The position numbers and the translations under genes were made by a program. Positions 12,300-24,350 of a stretch of DNA of 64,000 nt are shown piece by piece (the first letter of the stretch is position 1; each line of letters opens with the position of its first letter). This DNA is from Casuarina equisetifolia. Lineage: Eukaryota; Streptophyta; Magnoliopsida; Fagales; Casuarinaceae. Location: positions 27,859,745 through 27,923,744 of the forward strand of contig CM052357.1 in NCBI GenBank assembly GCA_028551475.1, written 5' to 3'. Under the pieces are notes generated by a model. That model had not been told where the DNA came from, made no database searches, and was given only the letters and a program-made list of their open reading frames with translations.

Positions 12300-15200
12300 A
12301 AGCCTGAATGAGATCTATGTCAGCGCTTGTGGGAAACTGTTTTCATAGTAGAAGAGATGGATTATGTCTCTGTTTCAAAGGTTAAATTCCTAATTTTTGG
12401 TGATTGAATGGCATCGCTTGTTGGTTCGCTTGTACTGGTGGACATTTTTCTATCTAATAATTAAGTAAAGTGCTACTAAACGTATTTCGGCATATTTCGG
12501 ATGAACGAACGCAATAAACGTATTTACATTGGATTGACCCTGGTCATTGGATTTCTACTGCAGTTGCTCTCTGCCCCTGTAGTTGCTCTACTGCTTGCTA
12601 TTATTCTTTGCCCTCTATAATCGAATCGAGGCTCAGATGAGCCCCCATCGTTCCTAAGAGAAGAATCAAAATGCTGTCTTTGATTAAAAGATATTCTCAA
12701 ACTTCAACTATTACTTTCAAACTAAATGGTTGAGTTTCATCGCGTCAATGGTCATAATGTAAATATACAAGTACCAAAGCCGTGTATAAATGCTAACATT
12801 CTTTCGCTGTCGAGTGCAATTATTCAAAGGTACCTTGCCATGTCCGTCAATAATGTGATGCTATGTCCCAAAAGTGGAGAGTACATCTACCTGTGGTTTG
12901 ATTGTCCAATCTATAGACCTCCAGGACCCTGACTTGGTCGCCTTATTTTCAATCTTTTCAAGAGTAGTGGATGACAGTGACGGTGGAACAATTTGGCGGT
13001 GGCTATGACTGTGACGCAGCAATGACTGATAAAATAAAAAAACAGAGATTTTCTGCAGACATGACATGAATGACCTCGTGGAATTTTTACAAACTTCTGG
13101 ACATTGCATGTGGTAACATCGGCCCCATGCTTTACAGGAGAAAGGGGCTCCACGTTTATCTAACACCCTGCAATCAAAGTGAAGATTCATTGCCATATGT
13201 GACGTCGCTTCCATGGAAACTAAATGAGGACAGGTATTAAAGTTAAAATTGATTTACTCAACTCTTGTTTAATCTGAAGTTTTTAAAGTATAACCAGTAT
13301 ACGAAACCTATACAAAAAGTATAAAAGACACTTCCAAGGAAGATTGATTTAAAGAAGCTCATTTTGTCAGTGAATGTCGAGCTGAATCACAAAAGTTCTT
13401 CACTTTGTTACGGGATGCATCGATTTTGCGAAATCGGAATGAGAAGTCAAAATTAATTTAAAACTGCAGCAATCATCTCTTCCCGGCAGACAACCCCATT
13501 TAAAGCTACCATGTGGATTGCTCGGTCGCCGTATTTGTCCAAGAAGACCCGTCGGTTGGCTTGTCTCTTTCCCTAAAAGAACAGAAACTGCAGATCATCT
13601 TCTGTAACTAAACGTCGAGCTGCTTCTCAAGTTGACGCCAAGATTTGCTTGTCCATTATTTTGGTCTGTTTTTCCCAGAGCAGCATGATCCCCACCAGAA
13701 TAATTATGGAGCCTGGCTTTTACTCAAAGAAAACTACTTTCTCGCCGTCATCGCTCTGTCCTTTTGCTTCTTCTCCAACTCAGGAAGGATTTATTTCACT
13801 GAAGATTTTGCTGATTCCTTTCGATATCAGTACCGTGGATTCTAAAGATTTTGCCTGACTTGTGTTTTTATGAAGAAAAAGGTGGGTCATAGTCATGAAC
13901 GATAGATCTAATACGTCCACTTCACATGCAAGCAACGAAGCCATAAAAGTGGATCTCCATCTTCATCTGCTTAATCCGATCTGACTTTACATGTCTTTGT
14001 CTGTGCGTATCATTTCGTAGAGCTGAGGAAAGAGGAAGACAACAACGGGAAACAAATAAAGAAGAAAGAAAATTAAGTTGGTCCTCTTTTACGTAGAACC
14101 CCACAGCAAATTCAGATCACCCCCTTAATACTGATTAAATGATTGAATTTTGTTTCTTAAATTATTTTATATCTCAGCTAAATATGTCGTGTATTAAATT
14201 CCATGTGTTGACAAACTCATTATCTTCTATTAACGTGAATTTTCGAAACAAATTAGTGTCTTAAGCTTATTTTACCATTCTATCACTTCCCTAATCCTAT
14301 GACGACATTCCACCAATTTTTTTTTGTAAAATATTTATAAAAACCCAAAAATTTTAGTTAAAAATTGTTAAAAAAATTAAAATTCAATCCAAACATTAAT
14401 TCATTAATTATGTATACAAAACGAAAATCTTACATTAAAAATTAAAATTATTGAGATGAAATATAAAAAAAAAATCTTTAACCTTTGAAGTAACTTTTAA
14501 GTTGAACATTTAAGCTTTTTAACTTAGGTTGAATCTATTTTATCTTGTACAACTTTGAACCTAATGATATAAGGTATGCAAAGTGTGTATGGAAGAGGAA
14601 AGTCTTAAATTTTAATTAATTAAAAAAAATATTTATATTTAAATATTATTCAATAATCATTTCTTTTATATATAAAAATTTTGTCTTTAAGACACACCAA
14701 ATATATCTTTAAATCAAAGGTTAAACAAAATGAATCAAATGTTTTTTGTTTTATAATTAAATAATTAAATAAAAATGTTAGTAAATTAATCTAAATTTAC
14801 ATGTAAACATTACTCAAAAGTAATTTATTTTTCACAATTTATAAAAGCATCAACATTCTCCTCCTTGACCCCTGTTTCTTCATTTTAGGCAGTGATTTAT
14901 GGGTCTCGTTTGAAAGCATTCGACCATTGGAGCTTTTCAGGTTCAAACCTAAAAGTTTCCAAGGGTGCTGCACTTGCAGCAGTCCATGTCGATTCTAACC
15001 CTCTGACCCAGTCAATACTCTGTCAACTTTCAGAATTCCCACTTGCCAAAGCCCCAAAGCTGTAAAACAAACCTAGGCTGCTCAGAGAAAAAGGAACTGC
15101 AATAATTTGCCTTTTTATTCGTACCAGCAGACAGGAACAGCAAAACATGGAACCAGCAAAGCATGAATTGCCCCATTTCACAAACACGGGCGAAGAAAAA

Positions 15201-17150
15201 GATTAAAGGAAAAAATCCCAACGAGGACGAAGAAGTGATTCGGTAGGTGGGTTGATCATAAGTTCGGGGCATGGAAATCAAGAACACAGAAGATATGACT
15301 CTGCTCCCTGGATAGCTGGCTGGAGATCGTTCGTCCAAATGCAGGCGATAAACGAAGATGTGGACGAGATTCCAAGTCGGCTCCGTTGGGGCAAGTTTTC
15401 TCCAAGTGAAAGCTAAGATCTTCAGGATCTCCATCGCCGACATGTCGTAGGTGCTCTGAACCCACCCTCCTGATCACTGCCCCCACATTCCCCGTGGTGT
15501 GTTTCTTGGGGTTTTCACATCCAGGGCCTTAAATTTCTTCTTTCATTTCTTGGGGCCTTAACTTTTTGAACATTCATGTATGGAAAAAATGCATGTGTTG
15601 AAAAGACTCATGTAATGCAAAATAATTTACATTATTTATAACATGTTCCTTGGTTTCATAATTTGAAAGAGATATTTAAGTAATAGTTAAACCATATAAG
15701 ATCATTTATATTAATTTAATAATAAGTTTATGGAAAATACTCTAAACAAACGAAAGGAATAATGATGACGGCAGAATAAGGATGACTCTTGCTTCTCCCA
15801 ACTACGACATTTGGCTTTGTTCATAAGCAGTCAGCTGGCATGGAGGCACCTTCCGTGGCAAAATGATATTATCCTCTACAAATTCCGACAAAGAAAATAA
15901 TATATATATATAAACTGAAACAAATCCTTAAATATCATCAAAATTTATTAAAAATTTCATACTATTTAAATCATCTTTGCCATCACTAACTATATTTTAT
16001 TGATAATAAACTATATCTAATTTACAACTTTAAAAGCATTAAGTAAGTGAATATGCCTCTTTATAAGTTACATTTTAGATTTTTTATTTTTTCATGTATA
16101 ACTTAACATGCTGCCTTACCCTAAATGTAGAACTATATTTCTCATGAGAATCTTTGTCAATAAATTAAGAGACAAAAGATTAAACTTAGTCTCAATAGAT
16201 TCTCTAACAACACAGGACAACTTTGCTTGCGCTATTTATTTAAGTCATTAATCACCATAATGGTCTAACCCCAATCATTTTGCAGGTATTGTTTTGGGCA
16301 TGAGTATTAGGTTTACTCATGTTAGATTTTATTAGTAAAACAAAACTTAGTTATAATACCATGTTAGATTCTATAAAAAAAAAAAAGTCATATATAACTT
16401 AAAACCATAAAATATAAAATGAATGATCCGTCATTTAATAACTTACCTTTTAAAACTTAACTTTAACATAATCAGTCAAACAAGTCAATAACTTAATAAT
16501 TGATCTTATGTTCAACATCTGGTATCTCTAAATCTCTTTTATCTAACAAAAACAATTATTAACCCAGTTGACAGTATCGCCTCATCTGTAGAATGCAAAT
16601 CCTTCTACCTTCAGAAACCTGAAGCTCCGATCAACATTGCCTTATTTTACGTGCTTATGCACTTGACTTGTCATATACATAATTAGAATGCCAAAGCAGG
16701 AAGCTTCTATCAGTGCACATGCTGTCTTGCCCCTGCTGGTTTCTTGGAGACCATGAATCTAAACACGAGTGTTTAAGATCCGTTTAGAGCTGCTTAAATC
16801 ATTCAATCCAACCTCCACAATCACATTCTCAGAGCGAATATCTCCCCCACATGCCACTACCAAAACTTCAGGTCATCACGATAATATTGAATTATTTCAA
16901 TAATTCTATTTTTTAATTAATAATTATCGAAAGCCTTTGCTCGAAGAAAAACAGCAGGAGTAACCAAACAAAAGTGATGTCGTGGCCTTGCATGTTGTGT
17001 AGCAGCTTGGGAAAGAAAACCATGTGAAGTAGAACAGCTTTTGTCTCGATTTGAAAGTCATCTATAAAAGAGAAAAAAGGGCAAGTTCGTCATTGGGAAT
17101 CCCACGTGATGAGGACACGCGCAATGGCAAGATTGGATATTTCGACGTAA
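12300..17150. other. Intergenic stretch, no recognisable gene
   Basis: Between QCR7 and the DUF642 gene. Several frames of 60-140 codons exist (for example 12861-13214 and 15030-15443, both minus) but none shows a known domain, a plausible exon chain or family-like composition. Very AT-rich segments lie at about 14100-14860 and 15540-16560. Confidence 0.45.
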
Positions 17151-17180
17151 TACAAGGGTCTTGTTGCAAGTTTCCATGCA

Positions 17181-17186
17181 TATAAA
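17181..17186 (+). promoter_or_regulatory. Putative TATA box of the DUF642 gene
   Basis: TATAAA about 90 bases before the start codon, followed by a CT-rich leader at 17230-17250. Position and context suit a plant core promoter; the transcription start is not observed. Confidence 0.5.
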
Positions 17187-17272
17187 GCAATCCTCATCCT
17201 GTTTTGGTCTCCACGCTTTTCAACTCCGTCTCTTTCTCTCCTCTCTCTCATCAGGAATTACAGAGCTTCGCC

Positions 17273-18999
17273 ATGCGAGGGGTCGCCTTCTTGTCGGTGC
17301 TACTTTGCTACACCTTCCACGTCGCCTTCTCCTTCACCGACGGTGAGTCATCTCTGCATTCACAAGCTTGTTTCAAATGATTTCTTGGGCTTTCTTAGTA
17401 TCTATAGCTTTGATAACTTCGGGTTGCGATTTCAGCTCTTATAAGCTCTGATCAAGTTAGCAACTTTGAGTTTCTAAGGTAGATATTCCCATTCTTAGAG
17501 ATTAGTCAGGGCGTGATAGGTCACGCTCATCGCCAGTGTGTTGTGCTTCTGTCATTGGTTTTCGTGGACAGCATGTATACTGCTGTTTCTGAAACTTCTG
17601 ACGTAGCAGAAAGCTATCCTTTAATATGGCGGTTTCTGTCATCCGCCCACTTGCACAAAGATTAATGATTCGAGAGTTTGGAAGGTTGTCTCAGGCTTTC
17701 CTCGTGGGCCACTGTTTGGCTAGCTTTGTAAGATATGTCAGAAAGTGCACATGATCCAGGATCGCTTCCCGAAGCAATCGGGAGCTAATCGCGACAGAAT
17801 TTGCTTTAGACCAAGTCGAACCTTAATGCGGGAATTACGTGATGTGTTTAAGGAGATTTCTTTGTTTTTTCTATGGATTGCAGGATTGATACGCAATGGG
17901 AACTTCGAGCTGGGACCCAAGCCCTCTGAAATGAAGGGCACGGTGGTGATCGGGCGCCATGCCGTACCGGAATGGGAGATCTCCGGCTACGTGGAGTACA
18001 TAAAATCGGGCCAAAAGCAAGGGGACATGTTGCTTGTGGTGCCGGAGGGGGCTTATGCCGTCAGGCTTGGTAACGAGGCATCGATCAAGCAAAGGGTCCC
18101 GGTGACCAAGGGAATGTATTATTCCTTGACGTTCAGTGCAGCTCGCACCTGCGCTCAAGAGGAGCGGCTAAACATATCCGTGGCGCCGGATTCCGGCAAC
18201 CTGCCAATTCAAACTATGTATAGCAGCAATGGGTGGGACTCGTATGCGTGGGCGTTTCAAGCCGAGCTACCTGTCGCCGAAATTGTGATTCATAATCCCG
18301 GAGTAGAGGAGGATCCCGCCTGTGGGCCGCTTATTGATTCAATCGCCATTAAAGCTCTGTATCCTCCTAGACCAACCAGCAGTAAGTCTCTTAGGCTCAC
18401 TGATTATGGCACATGGGTGTTTCCAATTCAAGACCGCTATATTTACACGCTGTGATTGTGCAGAAAACTTACTGAAGAATGGAGGTTTCGAAGAAGGACC
18501 ATATATGTTCCCCAACACGTCCTGGGGAGTCCTCATCCCACCTAACATCGAAGACGACCACTCTCCTCTACCCGGATGGATGGTTGAATCCCTCAAAGCC
18601 GTGAAATACATAGACTCCGACCATTTCTCGGTGCCCCAAGGGAAGCGAGCCGTGGAACTTGTCGCCGGAAAAGAAAGTGCTATAGCACAAGTAGCCCGGA
18701 CCATCCCCGGAAGAACCTACATCCTCAGTTTCGCCGTGGGCGACGCCAGCAACTCCTGCGAAGGGTCCATGGTCGTGGAGGCATTCGCCGCCAAAGACAC
18801 AGTAAAAGTGCCTTACCAGTCCAAGGGTAAAGGTGGATTCAAGCGTGCAAAACTCAAGTTCGTAGCCATTTCTCCACGAACACGCGTCGTGTTCTTCAGC
18901 ACCTTTTACACCATGAGAAGCGATGACTTTTCTTCGCTGTGTGGACCTGTTCTTGACGATGTAAAGCTGTTGAGTGTCCGTAAGCCACGACGCATGTGA
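17273..18999 (+). CDS. DUF642 cell-wall protein (BIIDXI/TEEBE-like)
   Basis: Secreted plant cell-wall protein of the DUF642 family, two galactose-binding-like beta domains in tandem; members are reported to bind wall polysaccharide and affect pectin methylesterase activity. Exons 17273-17342, 17884-18381 and 18464-18999 give 367 residues, the family's normal size. Exon 1 encodes a signal peptide (MRGVAFLSVLLCYTFHVAFS). Domain 1 starts LIRNGNFELGPKP; domain 2 starts with the parallel block LLKNGGFEEGPYMFPNTSWG and includes LPGWMVESLKAVKYIDSDHF. Conserved CGPLID and CGPVLDDVKLL blocks close the two domains. GT-AG introns, phase-consistent, no stops. Fragments of this locus recur at 20.1 and 23.2 kb. 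The exact paralogue name is not resolvable here. Confidence 0.92.
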
Positions 19000-19117
19000 G
19001 GCCAAAGGAGAAGATGAGAGTCGAACTCGATGTGGCTTGGATGTAGATCTTCGATCGTACTATGAGTTATTTTGTTTTGTCAGGAAGCAAAGTGTGCAAT
19101 GTCTATTTTAGTGTGAG

Positions 19118-20155
19118 TTTAGAGCATGTTTCAAAAATAAGAGTATATATAGTAGTGCAAGGATAGACTATAGTATTGTGATTTATGGGATTACTTGGAT
19201 TTGGTGAGTCGGGGTCCACCATAACCTACAAGGGAAGTGACCAAGTCTATGATATTGAGAACCTAAAGAGCTAATGAACTATGGGCAATTGAAAGTTTTC
19301 AAAGGAAAGGATTGATGAAGCAAGGAAAGAAGTACAAGTGAATGATTAAACTATTTTGCACTATAAACTACATCCAAGGGTTATATGTAATGCGCTTATT
19401 GTCATATGTAAAGAATTGTGTGTTTTGAATGCGCATATTGTTATATGTAATATTAAGAGAAATGGAACTTGTGAAGGGGTCCAACACACATCTCCTATGA
19501 CATGCCCAACTACTAAAGGGTGCATAGGCATGTTTTGAAATTTTCATTTGTTAATTTCAAAGCATGGGTTGTTATATATACTATCATTTAGATTAGATTT
19601 CGGCCCTTAATTTTATTATATCATTTACCTTATATTGACTTTTTGTTTTTGTTTTTATTTTTGTTTTTGTCTTTTTTCTTTTTCTCGCTCATAATGGCAA
19701 TATCCTATTTTCTCTTTTTTTTCTCTTGAGACACACACTCTACTTTCTCATATATTTTTTTTTTTATTTTGCCTTGTTGTTGCCTTCTTATTCATAGTTG
19801 CTTTGTGATCTTTCCTTTCTAGAGATACATCACCACCTATGCTTGCTTCATCATCTTGCCTACGTAGAGATCCATCACTATCTATGCTTGCTTCATTTGA
19901 GCATATTGTGGCAATTTTAGTACCATAAGAGATGGAACAAGAATCTAAATCCTTCAATTATATCTTTTCTATTTTATGCTCCACCTAAATTCCTTGGGGA
20001 TCCATCACTATCTTTAACTGTATTTTGTTTTGACTAACTTTTAGATGTATTACCATAAACATATAGGTTGAGCAAAAATAAGCAAATTTAGAGCATGATT
20101 CGAAAATAATAGTATATATAGTAGTGCAAGGATAGATTATAGTAGTATGATTTAT
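19118..20155 (+). repeat. ~68-bp direct repeat pair downstream of the DUF642 gene
   Basis: Bases 19118-19186 recur at 20088-20155 with a few substitutions (shared core AGTATATATAGTAGTGCAAG). The first copy is in the likely 3' UTR. The roughly 900 bases between them hold no gene; a 40-bp tandem duplication lies at about 19825-19895. Confidence 0.65.
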
Positions 20156-20266
20156 ACCCGGTGCCGTGTACTTCAGCCGAATAAACGAGTAAAACGGATA
20201 TTTTTCCACTTTTTTCTCCACCTTCCACAAAGAAGAACAAGGAAACAAGGGAAAATAGACATATTT

Positions 20267-20550
20267 CCTCCCTAATTAAAACGAGAGCAATTGCATAACA
20301 ATTGTTTGTTTTGACGGGGCAATTGCAGAAGGGAACACTTAGGTTGGACCAAACAAGCCACAGCCTAAGCCCACAACTGCACGTTGAGCCCAACAACCAA
20401 AAGACTTTGATAACATTTAAAGGCTTAAAAAAAAAATCACCACACAATTGTACTTGAATTGTTTGTTCGAGAATATACCGGCTTCATTATCAACTGAGTT
20501 ATCAAGTGATGAAAAATATGTTTATTTAGAAACTAATAATTTTCTATCAC
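20267..20550. repeat. Segment duplicated at 23321-23655
   Basis: Starts CCTCCCTAATTAAAAC and runs through AGCAATTGCATAACAATTG to about 20550. The same series recurs, with small indels and substitutions, at 23321-23655, where it is joined directly to a piece of DUF642 exon 2. Confidence 0.75.
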
Positions 20551-20899
20551 TTTTCTTGGACATATAGTATAGTTGACAATTCTTAAAATAAAATATTGAT
20601 AATCTTTTTGGATTATATTGCCCAATTATAAAAAAAATTAAAAAACCATTCAGCAGAACCAGATCATACAAAAAAGTAGATAAATTACTTGCTCAAAGAA
20701 AAGAAAAGAAAAGAAAAATATATTTAAAACTTCACAAAAAAAAATTAATAAAAGAACGAAGATAAGACAACCATAAACAGGTATTATGAACCAAAATCCC
20801 AAAATTTAGGAGATGATTGAATTATCTTCGTCAAAGATTACACAAACAAAATTTAATCATAGAAGAATTTTGCTTTGTAGAACTAATATGCTTCTACAT

Positions 20900-21080
20900 G
20901 ACTAAATTCCTACATAAAACTTCATGGGAGCCTCTACAAATAGATTTTTCTTTTTGCATCATTATCAACGATTCTCGAAAGGGTATTTTGAAAATCTTAG
21001 GACCACAAAACCTTAGAAGCATCATCCAAAGCCTGTTTTGAAAAGTGATCTGCTGCTCTATTGGTTTCACACCGTGAATA
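20900..21080 (-). pseudogene. RNase H-like (LINE-type) fragment, copy 1
   Basis: Degenerate piece related to copies 2 and 3. Read on the minus strand it shares the stretch corresponding to the end of an RNase H-like domain and a downstream tail (...KLALDDASKVLRPQDF-like in copy 3). It is broken across frames. Identity as RVT_3-type RNase H from a non-LTR element is inferred from copies 2 and 3. Confidence 0.4.
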
Positions 21081-21469
21081 AAAAATACTACAGTTGGCAA
21101 ACGGCCTTAGAGCTTCTAGATATGCTTGTCATGATTGGGCTTAAAAGTAAAGCCCAGCCCAGTAATTGTCCTAGGGCAAAAAATGAGAAAAGCGTAAATA
21201 AAAGGAGGAAACATGCGAGAGGCCGCTATGGAGCGATCAGAGGCGTTTCTGACGCTAGAGTTGTAGTCCGATATAGGGAAATGGGGTTTCGGCCAGATTG
21301 ATGGCCAGATCTGGGTTCAATGGGTTTTTCTGGTTGGATCTGGCAACAGACGGTGGTTGGGGGAGAGATCGTGGATACGGGAGAGGTCTTTCCGTCGGAG
21401 GGGTGCCAGACCGCCGCCGATGAGGTCATATGAATCTATGAGTGAGATTGAAATACCATTACAATGTTC

Positions 21470-21640
21470 CATTCAAGCCAAAGCCAATTTCGAAAGGTAA
21501 TCAGCTGCTCTGTTGGTTTCACGCCATGAATGAGAAACCTTTTTACAAACTGGTTGTTTGTTCTTGATGCTTGCACAGCACTTAGAGAATCTGATTCAAC
21601 TCATATTTTTTTAATTTTCAGGCAGCTCTTCCTCTATTGC
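21470..21640 (-). pseudogene. RNase H-like (LINE-type) fragment, copy 2
   Basis: Minus strand reads VESDSLSAVQASRTNN, then after a one-base frame change VSHSWRETNRAADYLSKLAL. The spacing of (V/E)SDS..AV and H..RE.N.AAD.L.KLA is typical of the plant RNase H-like domain found at the end of non-LTR retrotransposon polyproteins and in related stand-alone genes. Catalytic completeness is lost; only about 55 codons remain. Confidence 0.5.
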
Positions 21641-21649
21641 TTTTAGAAG

Positions 21650-21940
21650 AAAGGTTACATAGAGGAAAGGCTGCAATATATTGAAAATTGAAAATTTTGA
21701 AAATATGGGTTGAGTCAGATTCACTACATGCTGTGTAAAACATTAATAACAAACAAGTTGTTCATAAAAAGGCAACCTCTTACTTGAAATATATCCAGAA
21801 ACTCTTAAGAGCAGCTGATCACCTCTTGAAATTGGCTTTGGATGATGCTTCTAAGGTTTTGAGGCCCCAAGATTTTCAAAGTACCTTTTGGAGAATCATC
21901 ATCGTAGAAGGTCTAATGAAGTTTTATGTTCTAATGAGTT
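21650..21940 (+). pseudogene. RNase H-like (LINE-type) fragment, copy 3 (inverted relative to copies 1-2)
   Basis: Plus strand reads WVESDSLHAV followed by a stop, then RAADHLLKLALDDASKVLRP. It is the reverse complement of the sequence family in copies 1 and 2 and lies head to head with copy 2, so 21470-21840 can fold back. No intact frame. Confidence 0.5.
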
Positions 21941-22330
21941 AAATCACAATCATTAAGAATTTTGTGTGTATTTTTTAGTTATGTAGGAATCTTTTGTGTA
22001 TCTTTCCTCTTTGGTATTTGTGTTTTTATGGTCTTTAAGAACAAGCAATTCCGACACAAGATTCTCTTGTTTGGAAACGGTGATTTGGTGCATCTTATGT
22101 GTACTTTATTTGGCTCTAATGGTGGGGGAGTTTCAATCTGAAAGAGTATAAATATGTTTTATTGTTTGTTTGACGAGAAATCTCAAATTGCATGGACTTT
22201 AGTCACTGCCTCAATTATTCTGTGTTTTCAATGATATGACAAAATTAATCAGTACTAGAAAAGCTATTTAATAATAGAGTAGTTACCTAAAGATTAATTT
22301 TCACAAGATTTAAATTCCAAGAATAGTTAA

Positions 22331-22867
22331 ATGGAAATCCGAGAATCTAAACAGAAAGACGAACCTTTTGGCGCATTCTGCCGAGTGATCAACAAAAATG
22401 CCCGGCGCGGGACTCGAATCGCCGGAAACGCACTGATTGCGCAAACCCTGAGCAAGCTTATGAGTCTCCGGAAAGCCCACCAAAATGTGAAGCAAAACGC
22501 ACAAGGAGTCCACGCTCTTCACGAATCCTCGCTTTCTCTCTACCCACTCGAAGTAATTCAAAGCCGATCTTGGCTCGCTCTTGCGGCTCAGAAGAGTGTT
22601 TATCATCACGTGGGTTTGAGTCAATTACGAGTCTTGCGAAATTGCAGAAGTGAATTCGGCCGGTCTGTCTTCTGGTGCAGCGGAAAACTCCCTTCCTGAA
22701 GTGATTTTCTCGGCACAATCGATGGTAGGACTAGGATTCCCAGATAGCAGTGATTCTTGGACGGGCGGTTTGTTCGGAGACTGTCCTTGTGAACAGAGAG
22801 ATTTCGGGTTTAAGCAAGAGCGGAGAAGACACGAACGAATTGGAGAAGAAGCGAGAGAAGATCTCAT
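22331..22867 (-). pseudogene. Truncated pentatricopeptide-repeat (PPR) gene, N-terminal relic
   Basis: ATG at 22867 opens a basic, serine-rich leader (MRSSLASSPIRSCLLRSCLN), typical of mitochondrial targeting. The frame stops at TAA 22627-22625 and continues in the same frame with PPR-family text: INTLLSRKSEPRSALNYFEW, VERKRGFVKSVDSLCVLLHI, then FVDHSAECAKRF. The segment matches the region before the PPR repeats of P-class organelle PPR proteins. After about 22350 the frame shifts (LDSR in another frame) and the repeats themselves are missing. No function expected: one nonsense codon, one frameshift and loss of the whole repeat array. Confidence 0.65.
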
Positions 22868-23192
22868 CGCGCTGAGAAGGACACAAACTAAAACCCTAAA
22901 CTGCTAGGATCTTTAAAACCCCTTTCATTGAGTTGAATGGGGTGACGCCAAACTGGCCAACATCCCCATTATATTTTCTCTTGTACCCAATTTTTTTTTT
23001 CTCTACTCGTACTCTTAATCCGCGATTTTCTTTTTGAATTTCTCTTGCATTAGGATTTGCTTTTATGATTTTGGATTATTCTTAACCCATTTTCATTCGA
23101 GCCTACCCAAGCTGTTCTGTTTGAGAAAGAATTCAAGTTCGTTCTTAGTTTCTCCATTAAAGCCAATTTCATTATACAGTAATTACCTTGTT

Positions 23193-23655
23193 ATGGGTGG
23201 GACTAGAATGCGGGGGCGTTTCAAGCCGAGCTACCTGTCGCCGAAATTGTGAATCACAATCCCGGAGTAGAGGAGGATCCTGCCTGTGGGCCGCTTATTG
23301 ATTCAATCACTTAATTGATTCCTCCCTAATTAAAACCAGAGCAATTGCATAACAATTGTTTGTTTTGATGGGCAATTGAAGAAGGGAACACTTAGGTTTG
23401 GGCCGAGTAAGCCACAGCCTAAGCCCACAACAACACGTTAGGCCCAACAACCAAAACACATTGATAACATTTAAAGGCTAAAAAATAAAAATAAAAATAA
23501 AAATCACAACACAATTGAACACGAATTGTTTGTTGAGAAAATACCCTCTTCATTATCAACTGAGTTAGCAAGTGATGGAAAATTAGGGAAGAATTGTTAC
23601 GTTTCGAAAATGTGTGTTTATTCAGAAACTAATAATTTGTTTTCACTTTCCTTTT
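23193..23655 (+). pseudogene. Chimeric fragment: DUF642 exon 2 piece fused to downstream flank
   Basis: Bases 23193-23308 match 18229-18344 inside DUF642 exon 2 almost base for base; the block covers the domain 1 end (AELPVAEIVIHNPGVEEDPA, CGPLIDSI). From 23321 the sequence matches 20267-20550 instead. So this is a second copy of the DUF642 locus in which the interval equal to 18345-20266 is missing. No open frame. Confidence 0.8.
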
Positions 23656-24272
23656 TTATATTGCGAAAATATACCCAATTGTTATTATTGTTTAGTTACA
23701 TAAAAAGATGTAAAAATTGAGTGTTAAACTTTCAAATTTTTAAGCTAAGAAGGTGTGAGTTTGTAATAATTTTATTTGAATATTATTAAATTGAAAATTT
23801 TTACACACTAAATATATTCTTATTGTATGTTTAATATAATGTAAAAAAGAAACGAAGGGCATACTACAACAGTCATGTAAAAGAAAAATATAAATTTGAT
23901 ACTTTGGTTGAAAATTTTAAATTTTTAAAACCAAATCCTCCAATATAATAAATAAATTTTTTTTTAAAAAAAAAAAACCCCATCAAGGTCCTACTAATAT
24001 TAACTCCAAAAAAACCCTTGAAAAAGAAAGCCTAAATGGGGAAAGAGAGCGTAGAAAGAAGTAAGATTCGCGAAGGTTCTTAGCGAAATGGGTTAACGGG
24101 TGAGATGAAGAGGCCCAAACCCAAATCTGAGCGTCGGATCTTCTGTTCCAAAGGACAGATAGGAGCCACACGTGTGTTTGGTAAATGCTTCGAGTCCTCA
24201 GATCGGACGGCCCAGAGAGCTGCGTCAGCTTGAAGCTAACTTGAACACTAGGGCCGCTGCAGCAGCTTTTCC

Positions 24273-24280
24273 TATATAAA
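24273..24280 (+). promoter_or_regulatory. Putative TATA box of the first Ran gene
   Basis: TATATAAA about 75 bases before the ATG, followed by AACCCTCG, similar to a telo-box, an element common in promoters of growth-related plant housekeeping genes. Confidence 0.5.
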
Positions 24281-24350
24281 ACCCTCGCAACTCCTCCATA
24301 GTGCCCCCTCTCTTTTGTTCCTTCTCTCTGCGCCACACTCTCTGCGAAAA

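Noticed and set aside
12861..13214. 117-codon minus frame with several cysteines
   Set aside because: No recognisable domain, no upstream or downstream exons, overlapping open frames of similar length.
15030..15486. Overlapping minus frames of 137 and 76 codons
   Set aside because: Moderate GC content keeps several frames open; no family resemblance found.
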